Shown here piece after piece: positions 1-5,941 of a stretch of DNA of 38,307 nucleotides; position 1 is the first letter of the stretch; each line of letters begins with the position of its first letter. The stretch is from Ruminococcaceae bacterium OttesenSCG-928-O06 (lineage in GTDB: Bacteria; Bacillota; Clostridia; Oscillospirales; Ruminococcaceae). The DNA lies in assembly GCA_030265505.1 (NCBI GenBank), contig JAJDGD010000008.1, forward strand, positions 1 to 38,307, read 5' to 3'. Under the pieces are notes generated by a model that was given only the letters and a program-made list of their open reading frames with translations, was not told the origin of the DNA and ran no database searches. Made by a program: the position numbers and the translations under genes.

Positions 1-608
1 CCAAAGGTGATATTTGCGAAGTGCCGCTTACATTAATGTACTTGTTTGGGATAAGGCGAAGCGAAGCATTGGGGCTGAAACTGGATGCTATAGATTTTGA
101 GAATGGGAGCATCAGCATCCGGCACACGGTTGTGCCTGTGAAGGGTTCGCTTCTTTGCAAGGACATAACCAAAACAAAGAAAAGCCGCAGAACACTGCCA
201 CTCATACCCGGAACCGAGGAATATATTAAGAAGGTTGTTGAGAAAGTGCAAGGTCTACAAGCCTTGTTTGGCCCCAAATTTAACCCGCAGGGCTATATCT
301 GTATCAACAATGACGGTAGCTTGATTTATCCCACAACCGTAACGAAGCATAACAGCATTGTTCTGGAAAAGGCAGGCTTACCCGCTTACCGTTTGCATGA
401 TTCAAGACATTCAGTGGCAAGTTTGCTGGTAGCCAACGGATGCAACATGAAAGAAATACAGCTTTGGCTGGGGCACAGTGATATTGCCACCACGGGCAAC
501 CTGTATTCACACCTTGGCACGGACGGACTGAAAAATGCATCTGAAAAAATATCATCCAAAATCAGTCTACCAATTTCTGATGACGTATTTGAACCAATAG
601 CGTCGTAG
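1..608 (+). CDS. Tyrosine recombinase / phage-type integrase, C-terminal part (5' end outside window)
   Basis: The reading frame is open from the left edge, so this is the C-terminal catalytic half of a site-specific recombinase that inserts and excises a mobile element. The full active site of the tyrosine recombinase family is visible: the first arginine in GIRRSEALGL, the lysine beta-hairpin (TKTKKSRRTLPL), the HxxR box in RLHDSRH, the second histidine in LWLGHSD, and the nucleophilic tyrosine in NLYSHL. The gene ends 115 bp before the CCA end of a tRNA-Gln and is followed by short direct repeats. That is the usual place for an integrase next to its attachment site. Base composition is visibly more AT-rich than the rest of the window, which agrees with a horizontally acquired element extending to the left. 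Confidence 0.93.
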   Translation, partial: KGDICEVPLTLMYLFGIRRSEALGLKLDAIDFENGSISIRHTVVPVKGSLLCKDITKTKKSRRTLPLIPGTEEYIKKVVEKVQGLQALFGPKFNPQGYICINNDGSLIYPTTVTKHNSIVLEKAGLPAYRLHDSRHSVASLLVANGCNMKEIQLWLGHSDIATTGNLYSHLGTDGLKNASEKISSKISLPISDDVFEPIAS

Positions 609-613
609 GAAGT

Positions 614-658
614 GTTAGAAAACTGTTAGAAAAGTGTTAGAAATACAAGTGTTAGAAA
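614..658. repeat. Four phased direct repeats, candidate integrase arm-type sites
   Basis: The octamer GTTAGAAA occurs at 614, 625, 636 and 651, so the first three copies are spaced exactly 11 bp apart, about one helical turn. They start six bases after the integrase stop codon and lie between the gene and the tRNA target. Directly repeated short motifs in this position are typical of arm-binding sites of tyrosine integrases. Function is inferred from position only. Confidence 0.55.
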
Positions 659-695
659 AACTTTTCCGCCATGCGGAAAACCACATGGCGGAAAA
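656..695 (-). terminator. Rho-independent terminator of the tRNA-Gln transcript
   Basis: A perfect 12-bp inverted repeat (TTTTCCGCCATG at 662-673 and its complement at 684-695) is followed, read on the minus strand, by GTTTTT. It lies 28 bp downstream of the tRNA-Gln CCA end. It could also be part of the recombination region. Confidence 0.6.
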
Positions 696-722
696 ATTGG
701 GAAACCGGCAAAAAGCCGATTT

Positions 723-797
723 TGGTTGGCCCGGCAGGATTCGAACCTACGAATGCATGAGTCAAAGTCATGTGACTTACCACTTGTCGACGGGCCA
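723..797 (-). tRNA. tRNA-Gln (anticodon TTG), intact, CCA encoded
   Basis: Read on the minus strand the sequence folds into a complete cloverleaf: acceptor TGGCCCG/CGGGCCA, D-stem GAC/GTC, anticodon stem CATGA/TCATG with loop CTTTGAC (anticodon TTG), a 5-nt variable loop, T-stem GTAGG/CCTGC (one wobble) with loop TTCGAAT, discriminator A and an encoded CCA. Its helices are more AT-rich than those of the broken tRNA-Gln just upstream. The A discriminator differs from the G usual in bacterial tRNA-Gln. Together with its position beside the integrase, this suggests the gene came with the mobile element. Confidence 0.93.
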
Positions 798-810
798 ATA
801 TTTAATTTTA

Positions 811-865
811 GAACCTCGAACCACCAGAGTCAAAGTCTGGTGGCTTACCGCTTGCCGACACCCCA
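811..865 (-). pseudogene. tRNA-Gln (TTG) remnant, broken in the T-loop
   Basis: On the minus strand this stretch has an acceptor 5' strand TGGGGTG, a D-arm with GGC/GCC, an anticodon stem CCAGA/TCTGG with loop CTTTGAC (anticodon TTG), a variable loop TGGTT, the 5' half of the T-stem CGAGG and the first three T-loop bases TTC. After base 811 the sequence turns into an AT-rich run unrelated to a T-arm, and the 3' half of the T-stem and the acceptor strand are missing. The break point is where tyrosine integrases commonly cross over in tRNA genes. The gene cannot yield a functional tRNA as it stands. Confidence 0.8.
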
Positions 866-894
866 ATATATGCAATTTGTGACGTATGTGTAAG

Positions 895-924
895 AAAAAA
901 GCGAACGGCGCCGTTCGCTTTTTT
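895..924. terminator. Bidirectional terminator after tRNA-His
   Basis: A perfect 30-bp palindrome with the core AGCGAACGG/CCGTTCGCT is bounded by A6 and T6. It terminates the tRNA-His transcript on the minus strand and separates it from the two tRNA-Gln sequences. Confidence 0.8.
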
Positions 925-927
925 CAG

Positions 928-1005
928 TGGGGTGGATAGTGGGACTCGAACCCACGGCCTTCAGGGCCACAACCTGACACTCTAACCACCTGAGCTATAC
1001 CCACC
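928..1005 (-). tRNA. tRNA-His (anticodon GTG), CCA encoded
   Basis: The minus strand gives acceptor GTGGGTA/TATCCAC, an extra 5' G facing discriminator C (the His identity G-1:C73 pair), D-arm GCTC...GAGT, anticodon stem TCAGG/CCTGA with loop TTGTGGC (anticodon GTG), T-arm GTGGG-TTCGAGT-CCCAC, and an encoded CCA at 930-928. Base 1005 is the G-1. Confidence 0.95.
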
Positions 1006-1073
1006 ACATAACGGCTTTTGGAACGGACAAAACGCTTTATATAACCGGGCGTTTTGAAGTGTGGCACCAAAAC

Positions 1074-1103
1074 ATTCTAGCACACGGCGCCCATAGATGT
1101 CAA
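1074..1103 (-). promoter_or_regulatory. Sigma-A promoter of tRNA-His
   Basis: A consensus TTGACA (1103-1098), an 18-bp spacer and TAGAAT (1079-1074) lie about 70 bp upstream of the tRNA-His 5' end. Confidence 0.7.
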
Positions 1104-1119
1104 CGCTGCAAACCGGGCG

Positions 1120-1632
1120 CTACAGGCCGAAGGCGCCGGGAATGACGTAAGCAATCAGAGACATGATGACACAGGCGCCAAGCACCCCCAAAAAGATGAA
1201 CGGCGCGCTTTTGCGGGGTTTCAGCCCCAGCAGGGCGGCGGCCAGGCTGCCCGTCCAGGCGCCGGTGCCGGGCAGCGGGATGGCCACGAACAGAAACAGC
1301 CCAAAATACAGGCTTTTGGGATATTTTTCCTGCAGCTGCGCCCCGGCACGGCGGCCTTTTTCCTCAATCCATCCGGCGAAGCGTTTGATGGGCCCGTGGA
1401 TCTTCAAAAAGGCAAGAATGCGTTCAATAAACAAAATGATAAAGGGCACTGGGATGATGTTGCCCAAAATGGCAATGGGCGCGGCCACAAGCAAGGGTAC
1501 CCCCAAAAGCTTTGCCACAATCAACCCGCCCCGAAGCTCTAAAATAGGCATCAGCGAGATGATGAAGACAATCAGCTCGGCACTGACGTAGTTTTGCAGA
1601 AAAGCACTGATAGAAGCAATAATCCCACTCAT
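1120..1632 (-). CDS. Small-multidrug-export-type membrane protein (COG2426 family)
   Basis: This 170-residue integral membrane protein has about four or five hydrophobic segments. It carries the motifs that mark the COG2426 / Sm_multidrug_ex family: LELRGGLIVA in the first third and PLPGTGAWTGSLAA in the second half. Members are annotated as putative small multidrug exporters, but the transport function of the family is little proven, so only a membrane role is safe. Length is normal for the family. It is a single-gene unit, with a promoter about 100 bp upstream and divergent to the EamA permease gene. Confidence 0.8.
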   Translation of the reverse strand: MSGIIASISAFLQNYVSAELIVFIISLMPILELRGGLIVAKLLGVPLLVAAPIAILGNIIPVPFIILFIERILAFLKIHGPIKRFAGWIEEKGRRAGAQLQEKYPKSLYFGLFLFVAIPLPGTGAWTGSLAAALLGLKPRKSAPFIFLGVLGACVIMSLIAYVIPGAFGL

Positions 1633-1730
1633 GGCATCTCCCGCCTGCCGCGCCGCGGCGGCGCGTTGCGTTCACATAAAAACACGGCGATGCTTCCACC
1701 GCCGGCACAAGGCACATAAACAACAGCATT

Positions 1731-1759
1731 ATTATAGTATGCCCGTTGCCCAAATGCAA
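1731..1759 (-). promoter_or_regulatory. Sigma-A promoter of the COG2426 gene
   Basis: TTGCAT (1759-1754), a 17-bp spacer and a perfect TATAAT (1736-1731) on the minus strand. Confidence 0.7.
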
Positions 1760-1862
1760 GCCTTGCCACAACATTTACACAATGCGCAGCAGCAAAAGCG
1801 CACGAAGAAAATCTGGAGAGAAAAAAACAGGTGAGAAAACAGAAGATGTAAAAATACCTATC

Positions 1863-1891
1863 TTGTGAGCGGGGACGGAGTGTGGTACTGT
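1863..1891 (+). promoter_or_regulatory. Probable promoter of the EamA permease gene
   Basis: TTGTGA (1863-1868), a 17-bp spacer and TACTGT (1886-1891). A second -10-like TACAAT follows at 1896-1901. The remaining intergenic sequence from 1633 to 1949 shows no other recognisable feature. Confidence 0.45.
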
Positions 1892-1949
1892 ATTGTACAA
1901 TGGCCGCCGTCCCCGCCGGGGCAAGGCGCTAGGCGAAGGAGATGCGCTG

Positions 1950-2882
1950 TTGGAGATGCATGCGACAAAAAAGCAGGAGGGCCTGGCCGTGCTGGCCATG
2001 CTGGTGGTTACGCTGGTGTGGGGCGGCGGCTTTGTGGTTACCAAGGGCGCCCTGGACGAAAACATGGGCACCGCGGCCATGCTGCTGGGGCGGTTTGTGG
2101 TGGGGGCCGCGGCCATTGGGCTGCTGTTTGGAAAAACCATCCGCGCGCAGTACCGCCCCGGCCAGTGGAAAAGCGGCCTGGCCCTGGGCACCGTGCTGTT
2201 CTTCGGCTTTTATGCCCAAACCTTTGGGCTAAACTTCACCACGCCGGCCAACAGCGCCTTTCTCACGGGGGCCTATGTGGTGGTCATTCCGCTGTTGTGG
2301 TGGGCCATTAGCAAAAAACGACCACCTGCCGTGGTATTTGTGGCATGCCTTTTGTCTTTCGGGGGCATCGCGCTGCTCAGCTTCAACCCCGCCGCAGGGG
2401 TGGGCCTGGGCGACGCGCTGACCCTGCTGTGTGCCGTACTCTACGCCGGGCACATTGTGCTTACGGGCATTTTGGCAAGAACCGTGCACCATGTGGTACT
2501 AGTGTTTCTACAGTTTGTGGCCTGTGCGGGGTGGTCTCTGCTGGCCTTTTTGGTGGTGGAGCGCGACGTGAGCGCCTTTGCCAGCCTGCCCGCGCTGGGG
2601 GCGCTGGCCTACCTGGGGCTTTTGAGCACCTGCCTGTGCTTTTTATTGCAAACTCTGGCGCAGAAATACCTCTCCTCTGCCAAAACCGGCATTGTGATGG
2701 GCCTGGAGGGCTTTTTCGGCAGCCTGTTTGGGGTGGTGTTTGGCTACGATGTGCTGAGCGGGCGCATGGTGGCCGGCGGCGCGCTGATGCTGGCCGCCAT
2801 TGTGCTGCCGGACGCCTGGCAGCTGCTGCGGCCCCGGCTGCAACAGGCGCCGCGCGGCGGGGCAGCCCCGCGTGGCGGTTGA
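1950..2882 (+). CDS. EamA-family (drug/metabolite transporter superfamily) permease
   Basis: The product is about 310 residues with some ten transmembrane segments arranged as two EamA repeats. Characteristic stretches are LVWGGGFVVTKGAL near the start, LNFTTPANSAFLTGAYVVVIPLL in the first repeat and YLSSAKTGIVMGLEGFFGSLFG in the second. Such permeases move amino acids, nucleotide-sugars or drugs across the cytoplasmic membrane; the substrate cannot be read from sequence. Two starts compete: TTG at 1950, 7 nt after AAGGAG (1937-1942), and ATG at 1956, 13 nt after it. TTG fits the spacing better and was chosen. The C-terminal tail is rich in Gly, Arg and Pro. A terminator follows at once. Confidence 0.88.
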   Translation: MEMHATKKQEGLAVLAMLVVTLVWGGGFVVTKGALDENMGTAAMLLGRFVVGAAAIGLLFGKTIRAQYRPGQWKSGLALGTVLFFGFYAQTFGLNFTTPANSAFLTGAYVVVIPLLWWAISKKRPPAVVFVACLLSFGGIALLSFNPAAGVGLGDALTLLCAVLYAGHIVLTGILARTVHHVVLVFLQFVACAGWSLLAFLVVERDVSAFASLPALGALAYLGLLSTCLCFLLQTLAQKYLSSAKTGIVMGLEGFFGSLFGVVFGYDVLSGRMVAGGALMLAAIVLPDAWQLLRPRLQQAPRGGAAPRGG

Positions 2883-2906
2883 AGGCGGCGGGCGTATGAT
2901 AAAAAC

Positions 2907-2935
2907 AAAACCCTGGCCAGGCGGCCGGGGTTTTT
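2907..2935. terminator. Terminator between convergent genes
   Basis: AAAACCCTGGCC (2907-2918) pairs with GGCCGGGGTTTT (2923-2934). T-tracts on both strands allow it to serve the EamA gene and the convergent peptidase gene. Confidence 0.75.
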
Positions 2936-2986
2936 GCGTGTTTGTGTACTTGAGCGTTCTGCTTGGATGGGGAATGGCCGGATGGT

Positions 2987-4441
2987 TCAGACATAGTCTC
3001 GCAGCAGCAGGGTGTAAAAGTGCACCCCGCGGGCAAGAGACGCCACGTCGCTATTTTCGTTTAGCCCGTGCATAGAGGCCCGCTGCTGTGCCGACAAAAT
3101 GGCTGGGGAAAAGCGCAGGGTGCAGTTGCACAGGGGGGCAAAATGGCGGGCGTCGGTGCCGGCCACCATGATGTAAGGGCAGGGGGCTGCTTCGGGGAAG
3201 GCTTTTTCCACCGTGGCTTTGGCAAAGCGGTAGGCGGGGCTTTCGGTGTCTGCCGTGGGGAAAATGTCGTTGGCGTACAGCACCTCCATCTCCAGGCCAT
3301 AGCGCGTTGCCACTTCTTCTATAGCCGCAAGGGACGCATCCATGCCCTGGTGCATGATGAAGCGCAGGTTGGCGGTGAGGGTGGCGGTTTCCGGCAGCAC
3401 GTTGGGGGCGGCGCTGCCGGCCGCCATGGTGAAGGCGCAGGTGGTGCGCAGCAGCGCCGCGGCTTGCGGGCCAAAGCGGCACAGCACCCGCTTTGCCAGC
3501 GGGGCAAACAGCCACAGGTTGCCAAACAGCAGCCGGTAGCGAAATTCCATGTACGGGGCCAACACGGCCAGCATATCGCGCACCACCGGCGGCATGGCCG
3601 TGGGGAAGGGCGGGTGCTTTTCCACCTGGGCGGCAAAGGCGGCAAGGCGTGCCAGCGGGCTGTTTTGCGGCGGCGTGCTGGCATGCCCCCCGGCAGAACG
3701 CGCGGTGAAGCGCACATTGGCATAGCCCTTTTCCACCAGGCCCACCATGGCAAACCAGCCGTCGCCAAGGCCCGGCAGCGGGTTTTGCGTCACGCAGCCG
3801 CCTTCGTCCAGCACCAGGGCCAGCTGCACGCCGTTTGCCACCAGCCAGTCCCGCACGCGCACCGCGCCCGGGCCCATCTTCTCCTCGTTGTGAGAGCTTG
3901 CGAAGTATACGTCGCACGCGGGCACAAAGCCCTCGGCCAGCAGGGCCTCGGCGGCTTCCAGCATGGCACACAGGGTATTTTTGGTGTCCATAGCGCCGCG
4001 GCCCCATATTTTACCGTCCTGTACCTGGCCGGAAAAAGGCGACCGTTGCCAGGCGCCGGTGGCGGGCACAACGTCGCTGTGGGCCAACAGCAGCATGGCG
4101 GGGCGGGCGGCGTCCCGGCCGGCCCAGCGCAGCAGCGTGGCCTCCTCTATGGCAATTTCCTCCAGCTGGGCAAACACCCGGGGGTAGCATTCCTGCAGTA
4201 CCTCGCGCAGCTGCGCAAAGGCGGGGCGGGTTGTGGCGGGGTCTATGTCCGGGGCAGAAAGCGTCTCGCACCGGATCATCCGCCCCAGGTGTTCGGCATA
4301 CCGCGCGGCGGCATCGGGGTTTGGCGGCGGGGCGGCGGCGGGCGGCGCCGTGTGCCGCATGCGCAGCGCGCGCACCACCGCCACCAGCAAAAGAAATGCC
4401 AGCAGCCCGGCAAGGCACAGCAGGACGATGACAGCCGTCAT
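2987..4441 (-). CDS. Membrane-anchored M20-family metallopeptidase (PM20D1/CPS1-like)
   Basis: The 484-residue protein starts with one strong transmembrane segment (about residues 3-28) and a Pro/Ala-rich linker, then an M20 dizinc hydrolase domain. The metal and catalytic motifs are present: HSDVVP (His121, Asp123), the bridging aspartate in GRGAMDTKN (Asp152), the EE pair in HNEEKMG (186-187), a DEGG loop, and the dimer/lid-domain GGHAS. The order and length match the PM20D1 / Gly-Xaa carboxypeptidase branch, which hydrolyses N-acyl amino acids or C-terminal residues. The substrate here is unknown. The ATG at 4441 is preceded by AAAGGAGG at good spacing; upstream in-frame sequence is non-coding in character. 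It has its own promoter. Confidence 0.88.
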   Translation of the reverse strand: MTAVIVLLCLAGLLAFLLLVAVVRALRMRHTAPPAAAPPPNPDAAARYAEHLGRMIRCETLSAPDIDPATTRPAFAQLREVLQECYPRVFAQLEEIAIEEATLLRWAGRDAARPAMLLLAHSDVVPATGAWQRSPFSGQVQDGKIWGRGAMDTKNTLCAMLEAAEALLAEGFVPACDVYFASSHNEEKMGPGAVRVRDWLVANGVQLALVLDEGGCVTQNPLPGLGDGWFAMVGLVEKGYANVRFTARSAGGHASTPPQNSPLARLAAFAAQVEKHPPFPTAMPPVVRDMLAVLAPYMEFRYRLLFGNLWLFAPLAKRVLCRFGPQAAALLRTTCAFTMAAGSAAPNVLPETATLTANLRFIMHQGMDASLAAIEEVATRYGLEMEVLYANDIFPTADTESPAYRFAKATVEKAFPEAAPCPYIMVAGTDARHFAPLCNCTLRFSPAILSAQQRASMHGLNENSDVASLARGVHFYTLLLRDYV

Positions 4442-4507
4442 AAGGGGCCTCCTTTGGGGGGATGGCGCGGGTGTGCGGCGCGGTTGCGGGGGGCATCTTT
4501 TGCCCCC

Positions 4508-4536
4508 ATTGTACCGCCTGCAGCGCGGCTTGTCCA
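4508..4536 (-). promoter_or_regulatory. Sigma-A promoter of the M20 peptidase gene
   Basis: TGGACA (4536-4531), a 17-bp spacer and TACAAT (4513-4508), about 65 bp upstream of the start codon. Confidence 0.65.
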
Positions 4537-4608
4537 GAAAGTGTTCCCCAAGTGTTGTTGCGGCAACAACCCAATGCCCGGCCAGGGAGAGCACGGGGTG
4601 TTCCCAAA

Positions 4609-4683
4609 GAGAACGTCAGCCGCAAGGCATTCTGCGAACAACGTTTCTTCGTTGTATGCAGGGCGGCGCGGAAGGTAGTTCTC
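4609..4683 (+). repeat. Structured repeat R1, copy A
   Basis: This is a 75-nt element shared with 28170-28242 (minus) and 31864-31934 (plus). Its parts in order are a closing stem GAGAAC/GTTCTC, the junction GTCA, a GCC-GCAA-GGC tetraloop hairpin, a second hairpin with lower stem CTGC/GCAG and upper stem ACAACG/CGTTGT, and the conserved 3' strand GCGCGGAAGGTA. The 5' flank GGGTGTTCCCAAAG is also shared with copy C. It lies between the divergent peptidase promoter and the ABC-exporter leader promoter. Confidence 0.7.
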
Positions 4684-4775
4684 GGCGTGGAGCAGCCTGT
4701 GCTCTCCTCCTGTTGGTTTCTGCACATTTTAAAAAACAATGCAGTGGTGGGGGCACACCACCTGTCCACGCCGGG

Positions 4776-4804
4776 TTGCATTTTCCGCCGCATTTTGCTA
4801 TACT
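4776..4804 (+). promoter_or_regulatory. Sigma-A promoter of the ABC-exporter leader
   Basis: TTGCAT (4776-4781), a 17-bp spacer and TATACT (4799-4804). Transcription would start near 4811, about 305 nt before the exporter start codon. Confidence 0.7.
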
Positions 4805-4838
4805 GGCAAACGGAGACCAAGGAAGGAGGTGAGGGCAG

Positions 4839-5003
4839 GTGAGCGGTGTCGCGTTCCAAAAAAGCACGCTGTGGTTCAACGTAAGTGAAGTAACCAACAA
4901 CGCGCATACTTTGGCAGGCCTTATTAAAGTGCGTCCAAATGCACATTCTGCTTTCACTTGGCCCTGCCGGGTTTCCTATTGCGCACAGGTGGTGCGGCGT
5001 TAG
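4839..5003 (+). CDS. Possible 54-residue leader peptide in the ABC-exporter leader
   Basis: A GTG codon at 4839 sits 9 nt after a near-perfect ribosome site AAGGAGG (4823-4829). It opens a 54-codon frame that stops at 5003, inside the hairpin that precedes the terminator. Such an arrangement would suit ribosome-mediated attenuation of the downstream exporter. Against it, third-position GC is much lower than in the neighbouring genes, and the sequence also folds well as RNA. The peptide has no recognised domain; it holds two cysteines and an Arg-Arg C-terminus. Confidence 0.3.
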   Translation: MSGVAFQKSTLWFNVSEVTNNAHTLAGLIKVRPNAHSAFTWPCRVSYCAQVVRR

Positions 5004-5043
5004 CAAACGCTGCGCGCCATGCTGCACTTACGGAAAATCCAAG

Positions 5044-5075
5044 GCCCCGGGAAGCGGAAGCTCCCGGGGCTTTTT
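5044..5075 (+). terminator. Rho-independent terminator between leader and ABC exporter
   Basis: GCCCCGGGA (5044-5052) and TCCCGGGGC (5062-5070) form a 9-bp perfect stem followed by T5. It stands 42 bp before the exporter start codon, so it must be bypassed for leader-initiated transcription of the operon. Confidence 0.85.
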
Positions 5076-5116
5076 GCGTGCCGGGCATATACTACATAGA
5101 AATGGAAGAAAACCCA

Positions 5117-5941
5117 ATGGAAACAAAACCCGCCACATCTGTGGCACTGTTGCGCCTGCGCCAGGCCGTGGCCACCGCAGGCATATGCGCCCGGCAAACC
5201 CTGGCCGGGGGCCTTACCCAAAGCCTGGGCACAAACCTTGCGCGCCTGGCGCGGCTGTTCGTGTTTTGCCTTTTGTGGAAGGGCCTGGCCCGCGCCGGGG
5301 CAGACCTTGGCGGCATGCAGGAAGGCGCCTTGCTTACCTATACGCTGGTGTCCTTCGCTTTCCGCCCACAGCTGGACATCGTGTCCCCGGCCACGGCCTC
5401 GCTGTGGGAGGGGTCGGTCATCGGGCGGTACACCCGGCCCATGCCGGTGTACATTAGCTATATTGCCGAGACCGTGGGCCGCTGGTGGCTGCCCTTTTTT
5501 GCGCTGTTTGCCCTGCCGGCGCTGCTGGCGGCGCCGTTGTTCGGCGTCTCGCCCCTGCCGCAAAGCGCGGCGGCAGGCGGGCTGTTTTTGTGCAGCCTGG
5601 TGCTGTCCATCGTCATTGGCTTTGCGCTGGACCTGATATTTGCCGCGCTGGCCATGTTTTTGAAGAACGCCATGTGGATGGCCACGCGCATCCGCGAGGC
5701 GGTGTACAACCTGCTTAGTGGCGCGTTGATTCCCTTTGCGCTGATGCCCGCGCCGGTGGGCGGCCTTTTGGGGCTGTTGCCGTTTGGGTCGGTAGCGTCG
5801 GCCCCGCTGTCCATCTATGTGGGCGCGCAAAATGCCCCGCAGCTGCTTTTACTGCAGCTGTTCTGGGCGGTGGTGCTGTGGCCGGCGGCCCACCTGGCCT
5901 ATAAAAAGGCCGAGGAGAGGATGGTGAGTTATGGCGGCTAA
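5117..5941 (+). CDS. ABC-2 type exporter permease (first membrane subunit)
   Basis: A 274-residue integral membrane protein with about six transmembrane segments. It resembles the ABC-2 permeases of the COG4587/COG3694 type that work in pairs with a COG4586-type ATPase, exporting unknown, often amphiphilic or antibiotic-like substrates. The start was placed at ATG 5117, which follows GGAAG with an 8-nt gap; ATG 5102 has no ribosome site. The stop codon overlaps the start of the next permease (ATG at 5931), so the two are translationally coupled. A terminator lies just upstream, which implies regulated read-through. Confidence 0.85.
   Translation: METKPATSVALLRLRQAVATAGICARQTLAGGLTQSLGTNLARLARLFVFCLLWKGLARAGADLGGMQEGALLTYTLVSFAFRPQLDIVSPATASLWEGSVIGRYTRPMPVYISYIAETVGRWWLPFFALFALPALLAAPLFGVSPLPQSAAAGGLFLCSLVLSIVIGFALDLIFAALAMFLKNAMWMATRIREAVYNLLSGALIPFALMPAPVGGLLGLLPFGSVASAPLSIYVGAQNAPQLLLLQLFWAVVLWPAAHLAYKKAEERMVSYGG

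Larger units (their letters stand above)
4811..5078 (+). ncRNA. Structured leader / candidate attenuator or small RNA upstream of the ABC exporter
   Basis: A promoter at 4776 and a strong terminator at 5044-5075 delimit a transcript of about 265 nt that lies directly before the exporter operon. It can form several helices: TGGTT/AACCA, ACTTT/AAAGT inside GCGCATACTTT...AAAGTGCGT, an 8-bp hairpin GCGGCGTT/AACGCTGC, and a distant pairing of AAGTGAAG with CTTTCACTT. No motif of a known riboswitch, T-box, SRP RNA, RNase P or tmRNA was recognised. It may be a regulatory leader that controls read-through into the transporter, or an independent small RNA ending at the terminator. The family is unknown to me. 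Confidence 0.5.

Noticed and set aside
634-882. Open frame of 82 codons across the tRNA-Gln sequences
   Set aside because: It reads antisense through two tRNA sequences, has no ribosome site and is explained by the tRNA genes.
3068-4678. 536-codon open frame antisense to the M20 peptidase
   Set aside because: It mirrors a GC-rich gene whose catalytic motifs are on the other strand; its composition is His/Gly/Gln-rich shadow sequence without a ribosome site.
4983-5030. T-box antiterminator in the ABC-exporter leader
   Set aside because: GGTGGTGCGGCG resembles the T-box bulge only superficially; the obligatory ACC-containing core is missing and no specifier loop was found.
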